This document shows positions 41,209 to 52,723 of a stretch of 64,000 bases of DNA, one piece after another. Location of the stretch: NCBI GenBank assembly GCA_039545355.1, contig BCJJ01000023.1, positions 187,362 through 251,361 of the forward strand. Reading direction: 5' to 3'. The notes below the pieces were generated by a model that saw nothing but the letters and a program-made list of their open reading frames with translations, was not told where the DNA came from and searched no databases. The translations under genes and the position numbers were made by a program. The DNA is from Trichosporon coremiiforme (Eukaryota; Basidiomycota; Tremellomycetes; Trichosporonales; Trichosporonaceae). Position 1 is the first letter of the stretch, and the number at the start of each line of letters is the position of its first letter.

Positions 41209-43003
41209 TCGACTCTCAATCAACTCCTAATCTGTACAGTACTCTAATCTTGTAACACGTGGTAACACCACACCATACTGTACCAGTAATAATCCACTGT
41301 ACTTGATAGATCTAATGAGGTTCCTGAGATTATAATGTAACAGATATAACGAAGTTTCAAATCCGCCGCTGCAAGCTACAAGAGAATGGTGACTGACTGG
41401 CTGAGTCATACTTAGTCAAGCCAGAGCAAGAGAGGTCGCCGAGTGGCGATGCACTCCCAGTCTACTGGTAACCAGCGCAGGCGGGACTCTCTGCGGCGGT
41501 GCATGCGGACCTGCTGCGTACCTGATTAGCGCGGAATGTGAGGATACCCATCGGTGACGTCCGAATAGATGGTGTTGACCGTCCTTCCTCGGTCCGCACT
41601 CCAGTGACAACTCAGTTCATCTCTGGTGCAGGGACTGAGCCGCTTTTGTGCTGCCCGTTGGGCACCGCGGGAATTCCTCGACGGAGATCCTACCAGCCAA
41701 TATTAGCCCATGTTCTATCGCACACCTACCGAGCCCCCGCAAGCCCGTGGCCCATGGGTGTCCCCGTGATCAGGATATGGCTGAGATCCGCCCGCACCTA
41801 GCGGCAAGGTGCTTGCCACCAATAGCAAGCAGGACATTGGTCCGGGATTGCTTTCCCGCCTGCTATCTCTGTACAAGAAAGCATGCCAGCGGCGTCGGGC
41901 TGCTTGCTCGACCACGACGCCACGGAGCCGATACGAATCGGGTAAGCCCGACTCGATTTCTTATCTAAGACCTTGGACCAATCTCGGATCTCCACCGTCG
42001 CCGGACTCCACCATCGGCAGATGAGTCACCGGTACCAGTTCCAGCTTGCCGGTGTTGACCAGTGATGTCGAGCTGGAACGAATGTGAAACAGACCAGAAG
42101 TAGAAGTTCAGTTATGCGGCTACTGATGCCCCTCCTGCCTGCCGGTACATATGCGTCAAGTTTGTGTGGGAGGATTGAAGAATACTTCGAGGCTGAAAGT
42201 TGGAAGTCGTGTCTTCCCCGTCGCCACTCGACTTCTTATGCTGCGGCCCCTGCGGTGTGCTTAATGTGCTTGACTGACGGCGGCACTGACACCTGGCGTT
42301 TATGGCGTCTTGGCACATGGCACAGACTGCGTACGCACGCCGTGTCGCATGACACCTCAACCGACATGGTGCACACGTAGGCTGCTGCGCTGCTGCGTAA
42401 TCCTTACGTAGGCGCTCAGACTGCCGATCACGGCCAAGCGTCTCACGCCTAACGACGAGCCTGGCCATGCCTACAGTCTTCCTCGATGGCCTGGCCACGG
42501 ATGGCCCTGCCTAGTGTCCTGCATACGTGCTCTGCGCTGCGCCCGTCGTGCAGTGATCGATGGCCGAGACGTGAAGTGGAACACCGCCATTGAAACGCCC
42601 CGCACGCCCAGAACGCCCAGGGGACATGTCACTGTGCCTAATGCTGCGGCAACCAGCCTCCACCCAGCGGCAGCACAGCTGGGCGTGCACTGATCGCCGA
42701 AGCGGTGCTTCTTCGTTGTCGTTGTCCACTTCCACGCTATCGTTCGTCGCTGGTACTTCCGTTCACACACTCATTACTTGCATCCTAAAACCTCCTCCAG
42801 GCGGCCAACGCTACGGACCCCGAAGGAAAGCAACAGCAGCAGGAAACGGGAATAGAACAGTCTCGACGAAAACAAACCCTTGCCCTGACCTCCTGCGGCT
42901 GCATCGCCATCAACCCTCAGCCATCAGACGCCATCACACACTTGCCGCCGGCTGGCATAACTTCGCTCGTTACCAAGCTTTACAGAGCAACCTCCAACAG
43001 ACC
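41209..43003. other. 1.8-kb spacer in orphan cluster
   Basis: AT-rich 3' sequence at 41220-41350 is followed by unstructured DNA. A reading frame continuous with the next gene is open upstream of 43004, but the first well-placed ATG is 43004. No RNA gene or repeat is seen. Confidence 0.4.
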
Positions 43004-44366
43004 ATGCACATCCCGCGCCAGGCTCCGTCTCTGCCGCCGGACATCGTCGCCTCGATCAGCGGTGTGAAGCCGAACATAGTGACGGCGACGCCATCTCCGG
43101 TCCACGCCGAGTCGGGTGGGTCGGCGACGAACGCCGTCGCGATCGCGCTCCCCATCGTGTTCGGTGTCGGCACCTTGCTGGCCGCGACGTACTTCGTGAG
43201 TTCCCTCCCCACCCCCCCCTGACCCCCCTTCCCCCTCATCCCCCTTTCATCTTGCTGCACTGATGATTCTTAGCTGACATCAGTATTTCAAACACAAGCG
43301 TCCAGAGTGGTTCGCGCGCAAGCCGCCTCTGCCCACTGTCGCGCCTAATCGCTCCACGACGACGTCGGCCCCTTCCTCTGCCGTCGAGCGTGAGCACAGA
43401 CGGGAGATCAGGGAGCAGCGCCGCCTCGCGGCCCTCAGACGCACGGAGAGCGGGACCTCCGTGGCCACGCTGCCAATATACAAGTTCGATGCGGGGGATG
43501 AGGAGCAGATCCTCCTGAAGCCGCTCGAGACTGACACGCTGTCCCTGGCGCCAACTTACGATGACACGCCGTGGCCGGAGCATCCGCCGACCTGGAGCGA
43601 GATCCACGGCTCGTCCGGCCACTCCTCTCACGGACACCGCGTGAGCTCGCCGATGCAGATGACCCCTACGTCTCCGACCTCCCCTTCGCCCTTCCGCTAT
43701 CCCCGCGGCGCTCGTAGTGCGCCGGGCAGTGTGGCCGTTCACAGCGCTCCGTCACACGCACATTCGACGCACTCAGCCCCAGCCCCCCGATCGCCCTCAA
43801 AGAGTCCTGAGAAGTACCCCGAGCGTCCCCTCAGTGCAGCCAGCAGTACCTGGTCCGTCTCGACAAGCAGCGACGAAGACGAGTCCGAGGTCCGCACATC
43901 CCGCGCGCGCCGCATCATAGGAGAGAGCAGCGCGAAGCTCCTCGGCAACACGAGCCTAAGGCGACATCTCCAGCGTAACGCGAGCTTCCGCCTTAGTCCC
44001 GCCAATTCACGCATGAGCTCCATCCGCTCCGTTTTCACGGCGAGGACACACCAGCCCTCCCACCAGCATGGGGAGAGTACTACTGTCTTGCTGCCGGCAC
44101 AGGAGGCGGAGGAAGTCCTGACCGATGCCGCGAGCGGCGTCAGCGGCATCGCTCGATCGCCCGACCGTTCGATGAGAGGCGTCTCCAGGAACAGCTCAGG
44201 AATCAGTCTGAGGGACAGCGTCCTCGGCGTCGTGGGGGTTAGTTCCCACATTGAGCCCAGGGTCGAGAGGAGCGAGAGCGAGCGCCGCGAGCGCCCCGAG
44301 ATGGGTCGTTCCGTCTCGCAGGGCGAGAGTATGCGGAAGAAGCTGGCCAGGAAGGCGACAGCGTGA
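43004..44366 (+). CDS. Orphan single-pass membrane protein with long Ser-rich tail
   Basis: Not recognised. Two exons, 43004-43195 and 43284-44366, give 424 residues (intron 88 nt, GTGAGT donor, TAGCTGACATCAG end, phase 0). A ~43-residue Ser/Pro N-terminus without signal peptide precedes one membrane span (NAVAIALPIVFGVGTLLAAT), then YFKHKRPEWFARK as a basic stop-transfer. A charged helix (AVEREHRREIREQRRLAALR) recalls that of the 38-kb gene. The tail is Ser/Arg/Pro-rich and disordered. The intron lies just inside the membrane, as in several cluster genes. By layout it would be an N-out, C-in protein with a ~355-residue cytosolic tail. Confidence 0.75.
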
Positions 44367-44743
44367 ACGTTCGGACGATCTGTATTACTGTACATAGATT
44401 ATAGACTTATATTCATGTATCCATCCTGCCGTATTTACTCTGCTCCTGTCTTCCCGCTGTATCGCATCGCTCTGTGTTCTTCCGCTGCACAGCATCGGGA
44501 GTGAACTCGATAATGAAGTAAGGCACGGCCATTAGTGCAAGCGATAAGCGCTGAAACGCGGAACCGAGCTAGGGGCTTAGCTTGGCTACCCTGAAACCGC
44601 CACTTTGTTTGCCCCCCTCTGCTCGAAATTTTGCCCGCCAGCCCAATCATCACCCTTCCTGCCCCCGATACTTCACTTTTCTCGGTTTCTTCGAGCAGAA
44701 TATGAATATAGAGGCGGAAGCGACTCAAAAAGAGTTGCTTTTG
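44367..44743. other. Spacer before tRNA-Asn
   Basis: This holds the 3' end of the membrane-protein gene and the downstream side of the minus-strand tRNA, including a TTTTT on the minus strand near 44727-44731 that fits Pol III termination. Confidence 0.4.
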
Positions 44744-44827
44744 CTGCCCCACACGGGCTCGAACCGTGGACCTCGGAGTATGTTACTGATAACAGCTCCA
44801 CGCGCTAGCCAACTGAGCCATAGGGCA
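44744..44827 (-). tRNA. tRNA-Asn(GTT) with 10-nt intron
   Basis: Exon 1 is 44790-44827, the intron 44780-44789 and exon 2 44744-44779. The acceptor stem TGCCCTA pairs with TGGGGCA, with discriminator G as in tRNA-Asn. T8 is present. Anticodon stem TGGAG pairs with CTCCG around loop CTGTTAA after removal of TCAGTAACAT. The intron's TAAC pairs with the anticodon region, as is usual for nuclear tRNA introns. The T arm is CACGG-TTCGAGC-CCGTG. One D-stem pair is mismatched. Confidence 0.88.
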
Positions 44828-45156
44828 TTTCTTGTTTGCGATTAATAGGAGAGGGGTATGAGTGGGAGCGGGGATTGGCAAATCAAGATTGCTGTTGTAG
44901 AGGCCCAGCAACGCGCTGTAGCTGGCTATGCATGGCACTCTGTAGCCTCTGAACACCTATGCAGGATGTCAGGTACGCAAGAGGCATTGCCTTTCCTCGG
45001 TGCAGCTGCGACCGCATCGGGAGTGATCAGCAGTCGGTTGTGGCGAGCCGCCAACGAACATGGAAGCTGCGTTGAACCTGAACATGACTTTTGTACGGCA
45101 ATGCATCTAATATATGCGTACAACAATGCAAGAGAATCTATATAGCGATCTTAGGT
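44828..45156. other. Spacer between tRNA-Asn and minus-strand gene
   Basis: 329 nt upstream of the tRNA and downstream of the next minus gene. Nothing is recognised. Confidence 0.4.
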
Positions 45157-45837
45157 CTAGATGGTAGCGGTAGACGGCCAGCGTCCGCGCTGCAGAGTGC
45201 GCATCGAGTTGCGCGTCACGGCGGGTGGAAGGGCAGTCAGCGGGGTGCCCGAGGCGGCGGCGATCGTCAAGATAACGGGAGAGTTGGGCGGCACGGCAAC
45301 TTCAGCATCGACAGAGTCGAGGTCGAGCGATGAGCGGGCAGACTTGTAGCTCGGCGCTGGGGATCGATAGCTCGGCGCAGGGGAGGTGCGTCCATCGCGG
45401 CTGATGAGGACTACATGTCGTGCTGGCGCGCGCTCATGGTACATCGGAAGAGGCGGAGCCGCCTCCGAGACCCAGTACTCGATCTCCTCCGGCGTGAGGC
45501 GGTCGCGAGGGAGAACTTCGTCAGACCTCGCCTGACTTCGCCTCGCTCTGCGAACTCGACGGGCCGGAACGATCGAAGCGACAGAGGCGGTCTCGACATC
45601 GCTGCTCACGTTCAGGGGGGAGGTGAACCGGCGCAGAAATGACGGCGGGCTGCGCACGTAGGGGCACCCGACTCGAGAAGGGATGGGCCGGTGCCGGTAT
45701 GAACACTGTGGGCAGGACGGCAGCCGGCGCGCGATCCAGTTGCATGCGAGGAGGGAGAGGATGAGGATTGGCGTGCCGCCCAGAATGACGAGCAAGACGA
45801 TGACCGTCGTCGAGTCAAAGGCGATGGAAGCGGTCAT
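45157..45837 (-). CDS. Orphan N-terminal-anchor protein with Cys pairs
   Basis: Not recognised. A single exon of 226 residues. Residues ~11-36 form one membrane span (VIVLLVILGGTPILILSLLA) preceded by only ten residues, so it is probably an N-out anchor with a cytosolic tail. Just after it CPQCSYRHRPIPSRVGCP offers a Cys pair and a third Cys plus His. The tail contains a basic stretch (ARRVRRARRSQAR), LPMYHE (an LPxY variant of the PY motif) and a SPAPSY repeat (two copies). A TATATAAG lies 130 nt upstream. It is transcribed against most cluster members. Confidence 0.7.
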   Translation of the reverse strand: MTASIAFDSTTVIVLLVILGGTPILILSLLACNWIARRLPSCPQCSYRHRPIPSRVGCPYVRSPPSFLRRFTSPLNVSSDVETASVASIVPARRVRRARRSQARSDEVLPRDRLTPEEIEYWVSEAAPPLPMYHERAPARHVVLISRDGRTSPAPSYRSPAPSYKSARSSLDLDSVDAEVAVPPNSPVILTIAAASGTPLTALPPAVTRNSMRTLQRGRWPSTATI

Positions 45838-46628
45838 GGTGAGGGCAGAGAGCAGGAGGCAAGAAGGCGGGCTTGAAGTTGGTGGGTGACGAGATGAGTG
45901 GGAGGGTTCTCGAGACCGAAGAGATGCTGAGGAGCGGATGGAGAAGTCGAAGGGCAGAGGGCATCCTTATATATGTTGTTGCTGTTGCTGCTCGGCCTCT
46001 GTGACAGACCTTGAATCGGCTGAGGACACGGTTGAGAGCAGGGTTAGCGCTACCACTGGGGAACGGCGGCGCAGTGGCTGGCGAAGCTATCTCGCCGATC
46101 GGTCGTATGTTTTGGTGCTAGTTCGTAGCTACTCTGCTTCCATCCTGCGCTTTCCATCATTACCCGACTGATTGCTAAATGCACTCTCACCGGTGAATGC
46201 TTGCGGGAGAGCTTGTGGGAGAGCTTGCACGCGAGTATCCTAATCATCAGCGCGTCGGCGGCCTCGGGAGTTGGTAACTTCATGATCATTGATTATTAGC
46301 ACGACGTTAGCACCTATCTTCCCACGACTATCGATGATCCAACATTCGTTCGCCATTCATTGGTCCAGGCGCACAGCCGCCTGCAAACGAAGTTAAATGG
46401 AGCCTTTCCCGAAACTGCATGTCCGATCTCCGATGCAAGCAGTGACGTAGGAGGCATCAGTGAGCCAGAGGGCTAGCGTGGGTATCGTCCTGCATAATGC
46501 AACTCGAAGTAGTGCTGCTAAGCCAGTTGTCCTGAATCGCAGCTGTTAATAGATCACACCGAAGATCATTAAGCCATCGCCGTCACGCTCCTGGTCCTGA
46601 TCCGCCATCGCGCCCATCGCTCCCTTGC
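45838..46628. other. Spacer with promoter of minus-strand gene
   Basis: CT-rich leader of the 45.8-kb gene (on the minus strand) is followed by unstructured sequence. A direct repeat of GGGAGAGCTTG occurs near 46203-46229. No gene is seen. Confidence 0.4.
45967..45974 (-). promoter_or_regulatory. TATA box of the 45.8-kb orphan gene
   Basis: The minus strand reads TATATAAG about 130 nt upstream of the ATG at 45837. The call is based on sequence and position. Confidence 0.45.
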
Positions 46629-47379
46629 TCATCGCTGTGCCATCGCTGGCGCCGCCTGCCCGCCCTTAGCGTGTCCCTTGGCGCTGTGTTCGGCCATGCT
46701 GCCGTACTCCGTCCTCTCCTCGATGGGGGCAATGACCTCATCCCACCCGGCGGGCCTGCCAAGGCGGCTGGACCTGGATGGCGGCGGGCCGACGCTGCTG
46801 GGGTTCCCGCGCTTCGAGCTCCTGACCGACCCAGAAGGACTCGTGTTGGATCCGGGGCCGAAGCCGGTGTTCTCCCTCTGCTTCGCGGCCTCAGCGGCCT
46901 GCGCAGTGCCATTCCACGCAATTGTCGGCTGCGGAGAGTAGTTTGGCGACAGGTACTGGCCTCCCGAAGGCCCGATGGACATCTGCTGCTGGCGTCGTAG
47001 CGTCGACACGAGGTAGCCGTCTGGCATTGGCATGCCGCCGCTCGCGCGGCGTGGTCCCATTGACATCGGACGAGCTCCGTTAGGCTGCTGCGAGACGGGG
47101 GTCCGCGGCTTCAGATACTCGACGGGGCGGGATGCGGATGGCGACTTGCGCGATCCACTGCCGTCAGCTATACTTGGCAGTGGAGGCTAATTAGAGGCCA
47201 TCGCTGGAAGAGGGCAAACGATGGTCTTTCTTTGACTATTCGAGCCATAGACCTCCGTGAGGTAGAATTAGGAGTGAGATGCGAGTCGGCTTGTATCCTG
47301 TAGCCCCCCAGCTGCTTTACTCAGAGGAAACACCACCAGCCCCCGCTGTGGCCGTCGTCCATGGACCAAACACTGACAT
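46629..47379 (-). CDS. Orphan polar protein, probable two-exon gene
   Basis: Not recognised. Proposed exons 47321-47379 and 46629-47157 give 195 residues. The acceptor GCTGACGGCAG is strong, the donor GTAAAG is weak, and the phases agree. The frame of exon 2 is open well upstream of its first ATG (SRKSPSASRPVEYLKPRTPV), which supports a spliced start. The protein is Gly/Ser/Pro-rich without membrane segments; LGRPAGWDEVIAPIEERTEY near the C-terminus is the most structured part. A TWIST of low complexity makes homology hard to judge, and exon 1 is the least certain part. Confidence 0.5.
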
Positions 47380-48702
47380 TGTCCGAGGAATCGCGAGCGT
47401 CTGGGGTTAGCTTGAACGTGGCCGGAGTAGCTCACAGGTCATGTCTGTTCCAACAATTCAGCAGAGAAAACTGGGGTTGTAGGTAGTTTGGACAGCTGCA
47501 AGTGGGATGTGAGAAGACAAGGTAAGTGGAGAAGGTCAGAAAGTGTGGATGGCCAGGTAGCAGGCCAGTTGACAGTGTTTCTTATCAGCTCGGAAAGCAC
47601 GCAAAGTCGCTTTAAGGCGAGGGTGCGACGAGGCGGTGGTTCCGGCGATGAAGAATACACGTCTCAGATGGTGAGATCTTCAGATCGCGCTCGAGCACCC
47701 TGGCGTCGGGCGTTCCCATTGTTCCTTCTGGGCTACGCAAGGGAAGTGGCACAGCCCGTGGCTTGGGAGGGCTTTGGGAGGGTGCAAGGGGAAAGCATGG
47801 CAGCTGCAATTTCCGGCGATGAGTGCACCGAGCGCGGTCACGGGCGATGCCCGCTGAGCCGCCTGGGTACGGCAGGCGGTGTGTCGCTGATCCGCCTGAG
47901 TGAGAGAGCGGTGAAGTGATACGCGTGTTTGACCGGAACCTGTGATTCGTCGCTGATATCGATGTACGGCTCTATTTACGGCTGTTCACAACTTGTACCC
48001 CTCTTCTTCAGCGACCTGTGTTTGTTTGATGCCGCAAAGGCAGGAAAGTGCGGCGGTCATGCTGCAGAGACCGCTGTTTGGTGCACATGGGATGATCGGG
48101 AGAAAAGCGAGGACGTTGCAGAAGAAGCGGGAGACGCATGAGCATGAATAGTCGCAGCGCATCAGTGTGCCTCTTCCCTCCGTCAGGTCTGGCCAGTCGC
48201 ATACGCGCCACTGTAACAGTTCGCAACCCGATCTTCTGTCACCAACATGGACCACCGCATCGTCTTGTGTCACATTATCTGCACTTCAGCTGTGCTGAAT
48301 ACGCCGATCGTGTGAATTGCACAGCCTGGTGCATGAGACTCATGACCCAGTAGGGGTGAGTGTTGCGCGTGGGAGGATGGCACAGAGGATCATTCATCGA
48401 ACGTTGAACACCTGCTGCATGACCGCCAAATATCTGAAACTCCCGTCCCGATAAGACCAGATGATACCGGGTGTCTCTTGCTGACGCACTGACTGACTGA
48501 TGCTCCAGCTGTACCGGTTATGATCACAAAGGTACTGACCGCAATGCCCCTTTCAGCATGCAAGAAAGAGACTGAGCTAGGAACGATCTACCAATGAGCT
48601 CCACAGTCTTCAGCGTGACCGAGCAGCTCAGCTGCTGTTGCTTCCACCCCCATACCACTTCGATCTGCCTTTCTAACACTACATCACCGAGCAACACTGA
48701 CA
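47380..48702. other. 1.3-kb spacer
   Basis: A plus frame of 143 codons at 47488-47919 lacks domain-like sequence. From about 48600 the plus strand becomes CA/CT-rich like a leader. No RNA gene or repeat is seen. Confidence 0.35.
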
Positions 48703-49210
48703 ATGTCTTCACTGCACTCCCTCCGATCCCTCCCTTTCAGCCCAACCTCCAAACTCGAAGTCCGCCCCGCCGATCCGTTTCCCACTGCACGACCTCTCCG
48801 AGGTCTAGTCCTTCAACAAGATCTGGGTCGAGCCCTCCTTCCAGGCCCAGTTCCCAGACGGCCTGTACCAGTGCATGTTTGCGCCAGGAGGGCAGTGGAT
48901 CTATCGAGACTGCAAAACGGACGGCGAGTGGATCATCTACGCCACCCGACGCCTGCGTATTTGGCCGAGCGGTGACAAAGTAAGAGATATCGAAAGTGAA
49001 ACGTGCAACCTGAAGGGATGCGTGGTAGATACGGAGGGGTTCGTACCCACACATCATTACGAGCGTGGCGAGAACAAGCAGGAGATCTTAGACGGGCTGG
49101 ATCCAACGGCGGGGTTGGAGGAGGCGATGAAGACACTGTGGAAGACTGCAAGGGTTGCGTGGAGAAGATGGGTCTGTCCGCCAGCGCTGAAGAGGGAAAG
49201 ACACAGCTGA
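48703..49210 (+). CDS. Orphan small protein, start or frame disrupted
   Basis: Not recognised. Coding-like sequence runs in one frame from a TAG at 48808 to the TGA at 49210: SFNKIWVEPSFQAQFPDGLY, then MFAPGGQWIYRDCKTDGEWI, and ending WVCPPALKRERHS. The only internal ATG is at 48875 (111 residues). A plausible longer start is ATG 48703, preceded by a leader, but its frame differs by one base from the main one and no intron between them has a convincing donor. So either the gene has a frameshift near 48800, a cryptic intron ending at GGTCTAG, or it starts at 48875. The sequence is aromatic- and Cys-containing and soluble. Confidence 0.4.
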
Positions 49211-49433
49211 GCTATGCAGTCATGAAACCTGCCCCTTACTTTGACAGCTTCGCGACGCCCTATTCACGGCAGACCTCGAGTCCACCAACCCGGCGCAAAG
49301 ATATCCGCAACCGTCCAAACCTCACCAGCGCTCTCCCACCATCCCTTCCGCTCTCTACTCTTCCCAACGCTGCCTCTGGCACCGACGCCGCCAGATGCGC
49401 CCCCCACCGTCTCCGGAGCATAGCAACAGTGCC

Positions 49434-49547
49434 TCTTCGCTAGTATATCGGTTAGTATAATCGCCTCTCAGGAGAGAGACTCTTTACCTCCCTCCACAGG
49501 AGGTAGATAGCACGCGATAGAGCAGGGTTCGACTCCCTGGCGGAGAA
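49434..49547 (+). tRNA. tRNA-Glu(CTC) with 42-nt intron
   Basis: Exon 1 is 49434-49470 and exon 2 is 49513-49547. The acceptor stem TCTTCGC pairs with GCGGAGA, with discriminator A. Anticodon stem ATCGC pairs with GCGAT around loop CTCTCAC, giving CTC. The T arm is CAGGG-TTCGACT-CCCTG. The intron contains a self-complementary CCTCC...GGAGG hairpin. A GTTTTTG terminator follows directly. Confidence 0.93.
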
Positions 49548-52500
49548 CGTTTTTGCCCCTTGCGAGCGTCAGCGAGCATCTAGGCGTCTCTGGGAGGGGC
49601 ATGGCTAAGTAGAGGAGGTCGGGGAGGTTGTGTTGGGTCGAGAAGCGGGAGGTAGGGTCTTAAGAGGGTCGTGCGGAAGGGTTTGAGTGGTGGCGCTCAA
49701 CGCCACATCGATCTGGGGTGCCGACGTGCCGAGGGGATACCGAGCGCGGCGGCCGGCAACTCACAAATTTGCACGACGTCAGAGGTCAAGAGCGCGTTCG
49801 GGGTGTTTGGCGAGCAGGAGATGTCCGTCGGCAGTTGACATCAGCTGAACACTGAAAGGAATGTGAGAGTTGGCCCATCAACTGTAAAGCCGACGTCCGT
49901 GAAGAAGTCCGATAATAGTCACCAGACCCACGTTGTCTTGGCAATACTAACCAGGCATTAGCAAGGGGTATGCTGACCTGAGTGTGCTGTTCGCATGCTG
50001 AGTGCTAGGCTCTGATTTGTATCACAAGGTGTCGTTGCATGGGCAGAGCTTGTCAGCGGATGGTTCGCTTCGTAGCCGAGGGCAGCCGACGCAGCCGACT
50101 CCAACATCTTTTGCCGATGACAAGAGGTAGTCACCAGACCTCTTTCATTCATCTCTAGACCCCAACGTCTTGTGCATGATGCACGTTCGTGTTTCTTGCA
50201 TCACGAGACCAGCCATGAGGACGTAGATGGGAGTTCGTCAGCAACTCTGAAAAAGTTCAGTAAACACCGATCTCGGTGAATTGCGCTGTTGTCAGTATCC
50301 AATCTCAGGTGACCTAAATGTCAGCTCGCCTCCATCGCTTATTCTCGCGACGAAGGAGAGGGACTTCATAAGGTCCGGGATTCCCGAATGAACTGTCAGT
50401 CTAGATTTCCCGTTGTTATGCACTCCGAGACCTGGGTCAGTAACATGGCTGACATTCTGGTATGGATCGGGGGGTCAGGATCGGAAGATCGACACGCGTT
50501 GCGTGCTGACATGTGGAATAGCGTCTCCCCGAGGCCAGTTAGCCTGCCCGCGAGTGCCCATACTCCCTGCCAAGTCGTCCGCAGTTCGACCATCCAGGAC
50601 CAGAGGAACAAAGAGCCGGACCGTTCGGGGGAGTCACCGCCAGCAATCGAGTTGCCTGGGTAGTCGATCGTCCATACCCGCGCGGACTCGGCGCCGCACT
50701 GTCGGCGAGCTCGGCGCTCTCGTCCGGCGTGTTACTCCATCCGGTCCCTCACCAGCAACGGCTGTCAGTGCACCGCTGTGCTCTGATGTCTTGAGGGCTG
50801 GTCGCATTCAACAGCGGTTCAACGGCGATTATGGTGGGTATAGTGAGCCTTATCAGAGGACGCGGTGACGAGTCGTCTATACTTGGCTCAATCACGTTGA
50901 TCCGCAGCTTTCAGGATGCGACTGTGCAGCACTGGTCTCAGGTTTCAGGAGCGAGTTCTGCAGTAGGTACGGCGTGCCGGATCGTGGGTATTGTGGGGCC
51001 TGCCGGGGAAGATAGCGAGGAAGTTAGCGCAGGTGTCCAACACATGTACTATCTATGACGCCTGAGGCACATCCGACCGAATGCATGCATACACTGCATG
51101 CTGGGATGACTGAGGTCAGAGGGGCACCAGGGATTCTGATGCTGACGCGTCGAAGCCAGAGGCGGTGTAGAGGTATCGACTGCGGCGCTGATCCGAAGCT
51201 GTGCCGTCGGTGTAGGCACGAAGCGTCCCGGCTCCGTTTCTGACCCCCAGTTGACGGGAGGCTGGAGCGAAGCGGGGAGCTTGGTGCTGACTGTGCTCAC
51301 TCGAGCGTGATCAAGCACGCCAGTGCCAACAAAAACAAGTGCAAGAGCCGGCCGGTGGCCAGGTCACCAGCCATGCATAACGCTGACCGTGGCTGGAGTG
51401 TGGGAGCGATGGGCCGATGCTTGATGGCATGATGGCATGATGGCTTGAGTGGTGACACCCAGGCACGCCTGTTCCATTGTTGTGCACATGCATCGTTCCA
51501 CTGATCTATTTCTGCATGGCAATCCCGTTTCCCGCGGTTTCAAATGCTTCCACCTGCATGTGCGATTGCGCGCATATGCGTCGACCGACACACGTCAACG
51601 TCAAATCTCTAACTCGAGGGGAATCATGACGCGGAGGTACGGCCGCACGCCCGCACTGGGCGGAGGGAGTGTACTCCGCAGTTCGTTCTTTCATTCCATG
51701 CATGAATGCCGTGCCGTGGCTGGCTGCTTCAGGCCTAGTTCAGCGTCACTAGTCTCGGACAACAAAGAGGGCCACAGGTGTGGATCGGTTTCCACCTCGG
51801 GTGCTGCCCTCGACCACAGGAACGACGCGAGTGTCGTCACGGCCAGCCATGCTTGCTGAATTCTGCGTCTCCTCGAGTTGGAACAAAGTGCCGAATCGGG
51901 AACATCGAGTTTGACATCACGGCAAGGCTGGTTGGTGGTGATCGAACGATGCGACCGTTAGCCGTTATCAGCATTTGTTGGTGTGGGAAATGGTACGATC
52001 GAACACGGCCACAAAGCGCATGCGAGTGCTGCATGCCGCTGCGGCGAGGACTGTGATGGCCAGAACCTGCAGACCTACTTCGCGCGTCCATCCATGGTTT
52101 AGTGTGATGATGGTCCACGCTGGTCGAAATTATTTCGAGGTCCACGCCGCATGCGTGTGTCCATCCGATGTGCGGCAGTCATGGGCCCGCTCGCTTCTCC
52201 ATGGCCGTTGCGAGCTTGTCGTGGACATACATCTGCGTGCACAACCCTCTTCGAAGATGTGTGCATTCCGGCGCCCACTTGTTGACATCCGGGTTGACTC
52301 GGAGATCCACGAGTCACTTGACACGAGCATCCTCGACCCGAGCGCCCGTGAACGCCTGAACCTGCGCGTGCCAGGCCGCCGGGCGCCGAGTCAAAATCAA
52401 TTGTCATTCGCTTCGGTGTTCAACCCCGTTTTGATTAATCACAAATTCATATTGCTATTAACCAAGAAAAATGATGTCTTCTGACAGACTACGCTATGCT

Positions 52501-52723
52501 ACAAATGCTTTGGTGGTACAACTGATAGATACAATGCTTGACGATGCGATGCTGCGTGCTGCAATGCTATGCAGTGCTCGCTGATGACTCGATGGCGGAT
52601 CCGAAATAGTGTAGTGGCGAGATGTGATGGAATTCGATCTGGCTGCGATATGGTATCTGATCGAGCTCGCGTTGCGAGTCGAGGCTTTCGGGGTGGCGGC
52701 TCGCGGCTGGCTGAGCTCGACGC
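49548..52723. other. 3.2-kb gene desert
   Basis: I find no supportable gene. Open frames up to 169 codons have no domain-like sequence, splice logic or codon bias distinct from shadows. The stretch has many TGCATG/GCATGC words and short direct repeats such as GATGGCAT units near 51420-51440. The end (52390-52560) is AT-rich. It could hold decayed genes or untranslated RNA; nothing is identifiable by eye. Confidence 0.4.

Noticed and set aside
47488..47919. 143-codon plus frame
   Set aside because: Arg/Gly/Ser mixture without hydrophobic core or motif; no splice support.
51975..52484. 169-codon plus frame in the gene desert
   Set aside because: No recognisable pattern, no leader or splice signals, and overlapping minus frames of similar quality.
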